This document shows positions 1 through 8,497 of a stretch of 64,000 bases of DNA, in pieces (the stretch's first letter is position 1; each line of letters starts with the position of its first letter). A program made the translations under genes and the position numbers. The notes under the pieces were generated by a model, which worked only from the letters and a program-made list of their open reading frames with translations, ran no database searches and had not been told where the DNA came from. Where the stretch lies: positions 1,150,737 to 1,214,736 of the forward strand of contig NZ_JAGHKP010000002.1 of assembly GCF_017742215.1 (NCBI RefSeq), read 5' to 3'. The DNA is from Chitinophaga chungangae (GTDB lineage Bacteria > Bacteroidota > Bacteroidia > Chitinophagales > Chitinophagaceae).

Positions 1-34
1 TGAGGCGGACAGTTTACGGCAACAGCCATGCAAA

Positions 35-598
35 TTATGACAATAATCGTTCCACAATCAGGGGGAACCAGTGGTGCTCGAGGGCCTGTATTTTTTTGGC
101 GAGGACGTCTGCCGTATCGCCTGGCAGCACGGCGCAGCGTTCCTGGAGGATCACGCCGCCGTCATCGTATTTTTCATTGACGAAATGAATGGTGATGCCG
201 CTTTCGGTATCGCCGGCGGCCAGCACGGCTTCGTGCACGAAGTGGCCGTACATGCCTTTGCCGCCGTATTTGGGCAGGAGGGCGGGATGTATATTAATGA
301 TACGTCCCTCGAAAGCCTGCACGAGGTTGGCGGGCACTTTCCAAAGGAAACCGGCGAGTACGACCAGGTCAATATGATGATCCTGCAATAGTTTAACGTA
401 AGTATCGCCGCGGAAGAACTGTTCTTTGTCGATGAGCACGGCGGGGATCTGTTCTTTTTCGGCTATTTTGAAGATGCCGGCTTCCGCTTTGTTGGACACG
501 ATGAGGGAAACCTTTGCCAGGGCTGAGTTTCGGAAATGATCGATGATCTTTTGGGCATTGGTGCCGGCGCCGGAGGCGAAAATGGCGATATTTTTCAA
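35..598 (-). CDS. purN: Phosphoribosylglycinamide formyltransferase
   Basis: PurN transfers a formyl group from 10-formyl-tetrahydrofolate to GAR, the third step of de novo purine synthesis, in the cytosol. The sequence shows the N-terminal nucleotide-binding start NIAIFASGAGTNAQ, the catalytic NIHPALLP motif (Asn102, His104) and the YDDGGV loop carrying the third catalytic residue, Asp146. The frame is open to a TTG at 622, but that TTG lies inside a perfect -7 promoter box (620-627, minus strand), so I place the start at the TTG at 598. This gives MKNIAIFASG, the usual PurN N-terminus, and about 187 residues, normal for the family. It stands alone, with no other purine gene in the window. 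Confidence 0.93.
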   Translation of the reverse strand: MKNIAIFASGAGTNAQKIIDHFRNSALAKVSLIVSNKAEAGIFKIAEKEQIPAVLIDKEQFFRGDTYVKLLQDHHIDLVVLAGFLWKVPANLVQAFEGRIINIHPALLPKYGGKGMYGHFVHEAVLAAGDTESGITIHFVNEKYDDGGVILQERCAVLPGDTADVLAKKIQALEHHWFPLIVERLLS

Positions 599-619
599 GC
601 TGGTCTGTTTGATCAGCTG

Positions 620-627
620 CAAAAATA
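620..627 (-). promoter_or_regulatory. -7 box of the purN promoter
   Basis: Reading the minus strand this is TATTTTTG, a full match to the Bacteroidota -7 consensus TAnnTTTG. No clear TTG is seen at the -33 position. Transcription would start near 613, leaving a leader of about 15 nt before the TTG start at 598. Confidence 0.55.
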
Positions 628-1073
628 GGCAGATTAAGCGTTTATGAATCAGCTCTTTTTTCCTAAATTTAGGGAACGGGCTATCCTATTTGTGCGCAAG
701 TTGATGATAATCATCGTGTGTGTTTGACGAAAATCAGGGGAACTCAACCTTTATTATTCTATCTTGTTAAGGATTGTTAGCTTCTTTCGGCGCTGGGCAT
801 TTATTCGCCAGGCAGGAACTTGATATCGGGCCGGCCATTTTCTTTCTTGCAAAAATAGTATCACTGAACTCCGTCGTTTTCCGCTGTGCGGGAAATATGA
901 TTTTTATCAGGAATTTATAACGGAGTTGAAGCGGGCAGTCTGTTAGGTAGGGTTACAATCAGCTACAGCAAAGCGTTTCCGCCGGTTTCGGCCACGCGGA
1001 TGATAGATAAAAAGTGCTTTCAAAACAAGGACAATTTTTTTTCCGTTGTTGGTAAATTGTCAACATTCTGTCT
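628..1073. other. Intergenic region between purN and the respiratory operon
   Basis: About 450 bp without a supportable gene. It separates the divergent purN and actA. The only ordered signal I see besides the promoter boxes at its two ends is a short palindrome at 703-715 (GATGATAATCATC). Confidence 0.5.
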
Positions 1074-1081
1074 TATTTTTG
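1074..1081 (+). promoter_or_regulatory. -7 box of the alternative complex III operon promoter
   Basis: The sequence TATTTTTG matches the Bacteroidota -7 consensus exactly and lies 47 bp before the GTG start of actA. TTG triplets at 1046-1048 and 1057-1059 are spaced 25 and 14 bp from the box, outside the usual range, so the -33 element is uncertain. It is the best candidate to drive the long respiratory operon. Confidence 0.5.
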
Positions 1082-1128
1082 CTGGCACTTTTAAGAAACC
1101 TTAGGTCAAATCATAAACTAAATAGGCT

Positions 1129-2403
1129 GTGTATCGTCGTGTTTCCATTCGTTTGCGTAAGCAATTTGTGAGTGTTCTTATCCTATGCGCGGGACTGGTT
1201 AGTTCTTTTTCCGTTGCTCAGGCTGCAGACCCTGCTGCTGGTAAGGCGCTATTTCAGCAGAATTGTGCTTCTTGTCACAATGTTCATAAAAAATTGACCG
1301 GTCCTGCCCTTGCAGGCGTTGAAGACCGGTGGGCTGACAAGAAACTGCTCCATTCGTGGATTCGCAACTCTGCGGCAGTTCTGAAAACTGGCGACAAGTA
1401 CGCCAATGACCTTTTCAATCAATATAACAAGCTGCCGATGACCGCGTTTCCCGCGCTCACCGACGCCAATATTGATGATATCCTGGCCTACATCGGCGCC
1501 GAAGCGGCAAAACCTGCGGGTGGCGCTAAAGGGGCGGACGGCGCAACAGCGGGAGCAGGGGCTAAAGAAGAAGGCGGCAACAGCCTCCTTTTCGGCATTA
1601 TCACCCTCATCCTAGCGATCGTTGCGGTGATCCTGATGCAGATCAACAGCAACCTGAACAAACTCGCTGCTGAGAAAGAAGGTCACGAGCAGATGGAGCC
1701 TGTTCCTTTCTATAAGAACAAAGCGTACATCGCGCTCTGCATCGTTCTCCTCTTCGTGGTAGGCGGTTACTTCACCATCCAGGGCGCTATCGGCCTGGGC
1801 CGCCAGCAGGATTACATGCCGGAGCAACCCATCTTCTACTCCCACAAAGTGCATGCGGGCATCAACCAGATCAACTGTCTGTACTGCCACTCTTCCGCCG
1901 AGAAGAGCAAACATGCCATGATCCCTTCCGAGAACGTTTGTATGAACTGTCACAAGGCCATTACGGAATACACCGGGCCGGACCTGTTCACCGCGGAAGG
2001 CAAAAAAGTGAACGGTACCGCTGAGATCCAGAAACTGTACGATCACATCGGCTGGGACAAAGACGCGCAGCGTTATACCAAGCCCGCCACGCCGATCGAA
2101 TGGACCAAGATCCACAGCCTGCCCGACCACGTTTACTTCAACCACTCCCAGCACGTAAGCGCCGGCAAAGTACAATGCCAGACCTGTCACGGCGAAATCC
2201 AGAACATGGACGAAGTGAAACAGTTCGCGGATCTGAGCATGGGTTGGTGTATCAACTGTCACAGAACTACCAAAGTGCAGTTTGCTGAAAACGACTACTT
2301 CACCATTTTCGAAAAATTACACAAAGATTTTGCTGATAAAAAGATCGACAGTGTAACCGTGGAAATGCTGGGTGGTACGGAATGTCAGAAATGCCACTAT
2401 TAA
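1129..2403 (+). CDS. actA: Hexaheme c-type cytochrome, alternative complex III subunit ActA
   Basis: ActA is the multiheme cytochrome of alternative complex III, which oxidises menaquinol and passes electrons to a periplasmic cytochrome or directly to the oxidase. Six CXXCH heme sites are visible: C46-H50, C250-H254, C271-H275, C350-H354, C374-H378 and C419-H423. The first lies in a separate monoheme cytochrome c domain (about 35-125) behind a signal peptide (about 1-32). A Gly/Ala linker and two hydrophobic segments (152-171, 199-221) join it to the pentaheme ActA part. The start is GTG. It is the first gene of the operon, 60 bp before actB. The extra N-terminal heme domain is the unusual feature. 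Confidence 0.92.
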   Translation: MYRRVSIRLRKQFVSVLILCAGLVSSFSVAQAADPAAGKALFQQNCASCHNVHKKLTGPALAGVEDRWADKKLLHSWIRNSAAVLKTGDKYANDLFNQYNKLPMTAFPALTDANIDDILAYIGAEAAKPAGGAKGADGATAGAGAKEEGGNSLLFGIITLILAIVAVILMQINSNLNKLAAEKEGHEQMEPVPFYKNKAYIALCIVLLFVVGGYFTIQGAIGLGRQQDYMPEQPIFYSHKVHAGINQINCLYCHSSAEKSKHAMIPSENVCMNCHKAITEYTGPDLFTAEGKKVNGTAEIQKLYDHIGWDKDAQRYTKPATPIEWTKIHSLPDHVYFNHSQHVSAGKVQCQTCHGEIQNMDEVKQFADLSMGWCINCHRTTKVQFAENDYFTIFEKLHKDFADKKIDSVTVEMLGGTECQKCHY

Positions 2404-2462
2404 TATAATAAGGTCTAATTAGGAAGAGACAAATTTTTCAAATCGTAACTCGATATAATCAC

Positions 2463-5400
2463 ATGGAGCAAAAAAAGTATTGGAAAGGCTTGGAGGAGTT
2501 GCACAATACCGCTGCGCATCAGGAAGTAGTGAAGAACGAATTCAAAGAGGAACTGCCTTTTGAAGAGAGTGACAGCTTTCTGGGTGCAACCACCCCCCGC
2601 CGGGACTTTCTGAAGTACCTGGGTTTCACCACTGCGGCCGCTACGATCGCAGCCAGCTGTGACATCCCTGTAAAGAAGGCCATCACTTACGTGAACAAGC
2701 CGCAGGAAATTACGCCCGGCGTAGCCAACTATTATGCTTCTGCCTATACTGTAGACGGTGAGTACGTTCCCCTGGTGGTGAAAACCCGTGAGGGCCGCCC
2801 CATTAAAGTGGAAGGCAACGAATTGTCCGCCATCACCGGCGGTTCTACCACAGCACGCGTTCAGGGCTCCGTTCTGGCGCTGTACGATGTGGCCCGTCTC
2901 CGTTATCCCGGTATCAATAATGGTCCTGATAAAATCAAACTGGAAGATCGCGTAAAGGAACTGACCTTTGCGGACCTCGACAAACAGGTGGCCGCCGCTA
3001 TCGCAGGCAAACCGGTCGTACTGCTGTCTTCCACCATTCTCAGCCCTACCACCAAGAAACTGATCGGCGAATTCCTGGCTAAATATCCCGGCAGCCGTCA
3101 CGTTACCTACGACGCGGTTTCTTATTCCGGCATGCTGCTCGCCAACGAAGCATCTTACGGCAAAAGAGCGCTGCCCACTTACCATTTCGAAAACGCGAAA
3201 GTAGTGGTAAGCCTTGGCGCCGATTTCCTCGGTACCTGGCTCAACCCTTCAGAATACTCCCGTCAATATGGCGTTGGCCGCAAGATCAACCAGAAGAGCC
3301 CGGAAATGAGCAAACATTTCCATTTCGAAAGCATGATGACCCTCACCGGTGCGAATGCGGACGAAAGGTACACGCACCGCCCTTCCGAAGCCGGCGTAGT
3401 TGCGCAGGCCCTGCTGGCGGCGCTGGGCGGCGGCATTTCCGCTCCGAACATCGCTGACGCGCGCCTGAAAGAAGGCATCGCCAAAGCGGCGAAAGCCATC
3501 CAGGCAAACCCCGGCAAAACGCTGGTGGTTTCCGGCAGCAACGACGTGAACGTTCAGACGCTCGTTAACGCGATCAATAACCTCGCGGGTTCCAACGGCA
3601 CTACCATCGACTGGGCAGTGACCAGCAACTACCGCCAGGGCATCGACGCAGACATGGTACAGCTGGTGAACGACATGAACGCAGGCAGCGTAGGTGCGCT
3701 CCTCGTTTACGGCGCAAACCCCGCTTACGATTATTTCGACGCAGAAAAATTCAAGGCCGGCGTTAAAAAAGTAGGCGTAACCGTTTCTTTCAACGACCGT
3801 TACGACGAAACCACCCAGCTTTGCAAATACATCGTGCCCGACCATCATTACCTCGAAAGCTGGAATGATGCGGAAGGCCGCAGCGGTTACTTCGCGTTTG
3901 TGCAGCCCACGATCGCGCCGCTGTTCAAAACCCGCGCTTTCCAGTCTTCACTGCTGAACTGGAGCGGTAACACGACCGCCTGGGAAGATTACCTGAAGAA
4001 CGAATGGATCGCGAAACTCGGCTCACAGGAAGCATGGGACAAAACCCTGCAGGACGGTGTGATCGAGCCCGCCCCGGGCGCGGCACTGGCCGGCGCCGCC
4101 TTCACTGGCGACGTTGCTTCCGCTTCCGCCAAGATCTCCGCTCCGAAAACCAGCGGTTTCGAACTGGCGCTCTACGAAAAAGTAGCGATCGGTAACGGTA
4201 AAGAAGCGAACAACCCCTGGCTCCAGGAAATGCCCGATCCTATCACGCGCGCTACCTGGGACAACTACGCCTGTATATCCAATAAAGTGGCTAAAACCTT
4301 CAAAACCGAACTGGGCGACGATTACGAGATCAACGCGGAGAAAGAGGTGCTGAAGATCACTTCCAAAGGCAAAACCGTTGAGCTGCCGCTGCTGATCGTG
4401 CCCGGTATCCATCCCGAAACGATCGCCATTGCAGTAGGTTACGGCCGCGGCAAAAAAGAATTCATCGGTAAAGCCGCCGGCGAAGTAGGCGTAAACGCTT
4501 ATCCTTTCGTATCCTTCAACGGCACTACATTCGATTATTTCGCACCTGAAGCCAAGATTGAAGCTACAGGCGCCACATACGAGGTTGGCCTGACCCAGAC
4601 GCACAACAGCTACGAAGGCCGTCCGATCATTAAAGAAACCACCCTCGAAGAGTTCATCAAGAACCCGAAAGAGGTGAACCACGACCGTGCGCACCTGTTC
4701 GAAACATTCGGTGAGAATTTCCGCAACGACGCCACGCTGTACCACGAGCACCAGTACCCCGGCATCAAATGGGGCATGAGCATCGACCTGAACACCTGCT
4801 TCGGTTGCGGCGCCTGCGTGGTGGCTTGTACAGCTGAAAACAACGTGTCTGTGGTAGGTAAGGAACAGGTGATCAAAGCGCACGAAATGCACTGGCTGCG
4901 TATCGACCGCTATTTCAGCGGCGACGAGAACAACCCTGAAGTGGTGTTCCAGCCGATGTTGTGCCAGCACTGCGACAATGCTCCCTGCGAGAACGTTTGC
5001 CCGGTAGCCGCCACCAACCACTCTTCCGAAGGTATTAACCAGATGGCTTATAACCGTTGTATCGGTACCCGCTATTGCGCTAACAACTGTCCGTATAAAG
5101 TTCGCCGCTTCAACTGGAGAGACTGGAACGGTGCGGACAGCTTCGACGACAACCTGCTGGACGTTGCTGATATGAACGATGCGCTTACCCGCATGGTGCT
5201 GAACCCCGACGTGGTGGTTCGCAGCCGCGGTACGATGGAGAAATGTTCCTTCTGCGTACAGCGTTTGCAGGATGCCAAACTGGCTGCGAAAAAGGCCGGC
5301 CGCCCGATGAAAGACGGCGAAGCCCGCACCGCCTGCCAGCAGGCCTGCGCTACCGATGCGATCGTGTTCGGCAACGTGAACGATAAAGAAAGCCGCATTT

Positions 5401-5564
5401 ACAAGGTTCGTAACGAAGAGCAGACAGACCGCCTCTACTACGTGCTGGAAGAAACGCATACGCTGCCTTCCATCAACTACCTGGCTAAGATCCGTAACAA
5501 GGACGCAGCTCCGGCAGCCGCAGCGCACGGCGCTGAGCACAAAAAAGAGGAAGCTCATCACTAG
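2463..5564 (+). CDS. actB: Molybdopterin oxidoreductase-like iron-sulfur protein, alternative complex III subunit ActB
   Basis: ActB (1033 residues) is the large periplasmic iron-sulfur subunit of alternative complex III. An N-terminal Tat-like signal is visible (TPRRDFLKYLGF, residues 44-55), followed by Cys66, which could be a lipid anchor. The first two thirds resemble a molybdopterin oxidoreductase fold that in characterised ActB binds no molybdenum cofactor. The C-terminal third carries ferredoxin-like clusters: CFGCGACVVAC, CQHCDNAPCENVC, CIGTRYCANNC and a final CSFC...CQQAC set. These fit three [4Fe-4S] clusters and one [3Fe-4S]. The extreme C-terminus is rich in His and Lys and ends EEAHH. 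It sits between actA and actC in one operon. Confidence 0.93.
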   Translation: MEQKKYWKGLEELHNTAAHQEVVKNEFKEELPFEESDSFLGATTPRRDFLKYLGFTTAAATIAASCDIPVKKAITYVNKPQEITPGVANYYASAYTVDGEYVPLVVKTREGRPIKVEGNELSAITGGSTTARVQGSVLALYDVARLRYPGINNGPDKIKLEDRVKELTFADLDKQVAAAIAGKPVVLLSSTILSPTTKKLIGEFLAKYPGSRHVTYDAVSYSGMLLANEASYGKRALPTYHFENAKVVVSLGADFLGTWLNPSEYSRQYGVGRKINQKSPEMSKHFHFESMMTLTGANADERYTHRPSEAGVVAQALLAALGGGISAPNIADARLKEGIAKAAKAIQANPGKTLVVSGSNDVNVQTLVNAINNLAGSNGTTIDWAVTSNYRQGIDADMVQLVNDMNAGSVGALLVYGANPAYDYFDAEKFKAGVKKVGVTVSFNDRYDETTQLCKYIVPDHHYLESWNDAEGRSGYFAFVQPTIAPLFKTRAFQSSLLNWSGNTTAWEDYLKNEWIAKLGSQEAWDKTLQDGVIEPAPGAALAGAAFTGDVASASAKISAPKTSGFELALYEKVAIGNGKEANNPWLQEMPDPITRATWDNYACISNKVAKTFKTELGDDYEINAEKEVLKITSKGKTVELPLLIVPGIHPETIAIAVGYGRGKKEFIGKAAGEVGVNAYPFVSFNGTTFDYFAPEAKIEATGATYEVGLTQTHNSYEGRPIIKETTLEEFIKNPKEVNHDRAHLFETFGENFRNDATLYHEHQYPGIKWGMSIDLNTCFGCGACVVACTAENNVSVVGKEQVIKAHEMHWLRIDRYFSGDENNPEVVFQPMLCQHCDNAPCENVCPVAATNHSSEGINQMAYNRCIGTRYCANNCPYKVRRFNWRDWNGADSFDDNLLDVADMNDALTRMVLNPDVVVRSRGTMEKCSFCVQRLQDAKLAAKKAGRPMKDGEARTACQQACATDAIVFGNVNDKESRIYKVRNEEQTDRLYYVLEETHTLPSINYLAKIRNKDAAPAAAAHGAEHKKEEAHH

Positions 5565-5610
5565 TATTAGAACAAGTAAAGAATCAGTTTTAAGTTTTGA
5601 AACAACCTAG

Positions 5611-5630
5611 TCCCGGAAGCGATTCCGGGA
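5611..5630 (+). other. GNRA-tetraloop hairpin between actB and actC
   Basis: The sequence forms a perfect 8-bp stem, TCCCGGAA with TTCCGGGA, closed by the stable tetraloop GCGA. There is no following T-run, so it is not an intrinsic terminator. It sits just before actC and touches the possible ATG at 5630. It could protect or process the operon mRNA, or tune actC translation (inference). Confidence 0.5.
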
Positions 5631-5650
5631 TGAGCAAAGCTCAGAATACT

Positions 5651-7084
5651 ATGCATTTGAAGTACGAATCCACACTGAGAGAACCTTTAGTAGACGGGGT
5701 TAAGGATTATCACCAGGTAACTGAAGATATCATCAGTCCCATTGAGGCCAAGCCCGGAAAGCTGTGGTATATTGGTTTATCTATCTCTGTCCTGCTGCTG
5801 CTGTTCGGCGCGTTCTCCGTTACCTGGGAAGTATACTGGGGCACCGGGGTGTGGAACCTGAACAAGACTATCGGCTGGGGCTGGGATATCACCAACTTCG
5901 TATGGTGGGTAGGTATCGGTCACGCCGGTACGCTGATCTCCGCGATCCTCATGCTGTTCCGCCAGGGATGGCGCACCGGGGTGAACCGCGCGGCTGAGGC
6001 GATGACGATCTTCGCGGTAATGTGCGCGGGCCAGTTCCCGATCTGGCACATGGGCCGTGTTTGGATGGCGTTTTTCGTAATGCCTTACCCCAACACCCGC
6101 GGACCGCTGTGGGTGAACTTTAACTCCCCGCTGCTGTGGGACGTGTTCGCGATCTCTACTTATTTCACGGTTTCCCTGCTGTTCTGGTATTCCGGCCTGC
6201 TGCCGGACTTCGCCACCGTTCGCGACAGGGCTAAAACCAAACTCCGCAAATACCTGTATGGTGTTGCTTCTTTCGGCTGGACCGGTTCCACCAAACACTG
6301 GCAACGTCATGAATCCTTATCGCTGGTGCTGGCGGGTCTTTCCACCCCCCTCGTACTTTCAGTGCACACCATCGTATCTTTCGACTTCGCCACTTCCGTG
6401 ATCCCGGGCTGGCATACCACCATCTTCCCCCCGTACTTCGTAGCGGGTGCGATCTTCTCCGGTTTCGCCATGGTGCAAACCCTCCTGATCATCACCCGTA
6501 AGATCCTGGGCCTGGAAGATTATATCACCATCGGCCACATCGAGGCAATGAACAAAGTGATCGTGCTGACCGGTTCCATCGTAGGTGTGGCTTACCTCAC
6601 CGAACTGTTCATGGCATGGTACTCCGGCGTTCAATATGAATTCGATTCCTTCTACAAGTTCCGCGCCGCGGGCCCCCTGGGCTGGAGCTACTGGATCATG
6701 ATGACCTGCAACGTGATCAGCCCGCAGGTGTTCTGGTTCCGTAAAATGAGAAGGAACATCATGGTAACGTTCATCATGTCCATCATCGTGAACATTGGCA
6801 TGTGGTTCGAACGTTTCGTGATCATCTGTACTTCGCTGTACCGCGACTACCTGCCGTCCAGCTGGAGCTACTACCGCCCGTCCTGGCCCGAGGTTGGTTT
6901 TTACCTCGGAACTTTCGGCCTTTTCTTCACCTGTTATTTCATGTTCGCCAAATACTTCCCGGTTATTGCAGTAGCGGAGATCAAATCCATTCTGAAAACA
7001 TCGGGTCAGAACTTTAAGGAGAAAATGACGGTTTACGAAGACCAGGACGCTGAAAAATTCGCGCACGATCAGGCGCATCACTAA
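5651..7084 (+). CDS. actC: NrfD-like membrane subunit of alternative complex III, ActC
   Basis: ActC is the quinol-binding NrfD/PsrC-type membrane protein of alternative complex III. The sequence shows a short cytoplasmic N-terminus followed by many hydrophobic helices. The stretch ITNFVWWVGIGHAGTLISA in the first third is typical of the family's quinol-site helix bundle. The frame is open back to a TTG at 5597 with ATGs at 5630 and 5651. I choose 5651 (MHLKYEST) because homologues begin at the equivalent position and the upstream part encodes a hairpin. The C-terminus ends in a His-rich tail (HDQAHH). It follows actB and precedes actD in the same operon. Confidence 0.9.
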   Translation: MHLKYESTLREPLVDGVKDYHQVTEDIISPIEAKPGKLWYIGLSISVLLLLFGAFSVTWEVYWGTGVWNLNKTIGWGWDITNFVWWVGIGHAGTLISAILMLFRQGWRTGVNRAAEAMTIFAVMCAGQFPIWHMGRVWMAFFVMPYPNTRGPLWVNFNSPLLWDVFAISTYFTVSLLFWYSGLLPDFATVRDRAKTKLRKYLYGVASFGWTGSTKHWQRHESLSLVLAGLSTPLVLSVHTIVSFDFATSVIPGWHTTIFPPYFVAGAIFSGFAMVQTLLIITRKILGLEDYITIGHIEAMNKVIVLTGSIVGVAYLTELFMAWYSGVQYEFDSFYKFRAAGPLGWSYWIMMTCNVISPQVFWFRKMRRNIMVTFIMSIIVNIGMWFERFVIICTSLYRDYLPSSWSYYRPSWPEVGFYLGTFGLFFTCYFMFAKYFPVIAVAEIKSILKTSGQNFKEKMTVYEDQDAEKFAHDQAHH

Positions 7085-7125
7085 GATTAGAATCAGATTA
7101 ACAGAATTACAGAATAATTATCCAT

Positions 7126-7716
7126 ATGGCTGTTAAAAAATTTGTTGTAGGCAATTTTGATGACGAGGCGGTATTGTTCCCGGCCGTTAAGAAAGTTCGC
7201 GCGGCTGGTTACAAGATCCACGACGTGTATACGCCTTTCCCTGTGCACGGTTTGGACCATGCGCTGGGCCTGAGAGAGACGAGCCTGCACACGGCGGGGT
7301 TCATCTACGGCATCACCGGTACCACTACCGCATTGTCTTTCATGAGCTGGATATTTACAACAGATTGGCCGCTGAACATCGGCGGTAAACCGCACTTCCC
7401 CTTACCGGCGTTCATTCCCATCACCTTCGAGCTGACTGTACTGTTTTCGGCCGTGGGCATGGTAATGACCTTCATGTATCTCTGCCAGATGGCGCCGTTC
7501 GTGAAGAAACACATCTTCCACCCGCGCCAGACGGACGACCAGTTTGTAATGGTGATAGAGCTGACCGAAAAAACGCCCGCGGCGGATGTAAAAGCATTCC
7601 TCGACAGCGTGGGAGCGAAAGAGATCAACGAACAAACGGTGGAAGCCGGATGGTGGATCGGCCGTTTCGACAGGGAAGACAAGCTGTTTTCCAAACAGGT
7701 AGCGGTGAATGCGTAA
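7126..7716 (+). CDS. actD: DUF3341 protein, alternative complex III subunit ActD
   Basis: This is the 196-residue DUF3341 subunit of alternative complex III. A short soluble N-terminal domain is followed by two hydrophobic helices (roughly residues 60-80 and 97-123) and a soluble C-terminal domain, the layout of ActD. In known structures it packs beside ActC and ActF and carries no cofactor. It lies 41 bp after actC and 92 bp before actE, in the conserved actABCDEF order. Function is inferred from family and order. Confidence 0.9.
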   Translation: MAVKKFVVGNFDDEAVLFPAVKKVRAAGYKIHDVYTPFPVHGLDHALGLRETSLHTAGFIYGITGTTTALSFMSWIFTTDWPLNIGGKPHFPLPAFIPITFELTVLFSAVGMVMTFMYLCQMAPFVKKHIFHPRQTDDQFVMVIELTEKTPAADVKAFLDSVGAKEINEQTVEAGWWIGRFDREDKLFSKQVAVNA

Positions 7717-7808
7717 TTAAATTAGAAAGATCAGTTACAATAATGAGGCGAATGAAACCGAGCAAAGCGAGGTTCCATCCGGCCCTGAGAAAAGTCAAAT
7801 AATAACGG

Positions 7809-8450
7809 ATGAAAATCACTTCCAACATACTGATTGTAGCGGCCCTGGCAGGTGGAGCCTTCCTGGCTTCCTGCGGAAATAAAGGACCGCATCACAGAAA
7901 GCCCGGGAAAATCTATATGCCGGACATGTACGATTCCCGTGCGTACGAGTTTTACAATCCCCGCCTGGCAAGCCTGAAACCGGTGGAAGGTACGGTGAAA
8001 AGAGGCGATATGCTGCCTTATCACCTGAAAGCGGAAGATACGGCGCAGGCGAACGGTGTGAAGAACCCGCTCGTGTTGGACGAAGCCGGCCTGAAAGCAG
8101 GCAAACACTATTACGATATCTATTGCGGCGTTTGCCACGGCCAGAAGCTGGACGGCAACGGCCCGCTCTATAAAGGCGGCGACGGCCCGTACCCCGCAGC
8201 CCCGGCAAACCTGCTGACAGGCAAGGTGCTCGGTTATACGGAAGGCCGCATCTTCCACGTTATCACTTACGGGTACAACGTGATGGGCAGCTACGCCAGC
8301 CAGCTGGATATCGAGCAGCGCTGGAAAGTGGTAGGATATATCAAGAGCATGCAGAACGGCGGTAAAGCGCCGGAAGCTCCGGCCGCTCCCGCTGCGGATT
8401 CAGCGGCTACCGCGGCAACTCCCGCGCCGGCAGTGGCGGCAGCGAAATAA
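7809..8450 (+). CDS. actE: Monoheme cytochrome c lipoprotein, alternative complex III subunit ActE
   Basis: ActE is the monoheme cytochrome that hands electrons from alternative complex III to the oxidase. A lipoprotein signal ends at LASC (Cys22), so the protein is probably anchored in the inner membrane facing the periplasm. The heme site is CGVCH (C106-H110). The sequence GYNVMGSYASQL near residue 160 may give the axial Met. The last 25 residues are Ala/Pro-rich and probably disordered. It lies between actD and actF. Confidence 0.9.
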   Translation: MKITSNILIVAALAGGAFLASCGNKGPHHRKPGKIYMPDMYDSRAYEFYNPRLASLKPVEGTVKRGDMLPYHLKAEDTAQANGVKNPLVLDEAGLKAGKHYYDIYCGVCHGQKLDGNGPLYKGGDGPYPAAPANLLTGKVLGYTEGRIFHVITYGYNVMGSYASQLDIEQRWKVVGYIKSMQNGGKAPEAPAAPAADSAATAATPAPAVAAAK

Positions 8451-8497
8451 TTTGTTTTAAACGCATTTCGAACTTCGTATTTTAATATACAACAGTA

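Noticed and set aside
4023..5561. 512-codon open frame on the minus strand opposite actB
   Set aside because: It has no family features and follows the codon structure of the real gene on the plus strand. The same applies to the long frames opposite coxA (11584-12540), lysS (31046-32602) and asnS (53343-54680).
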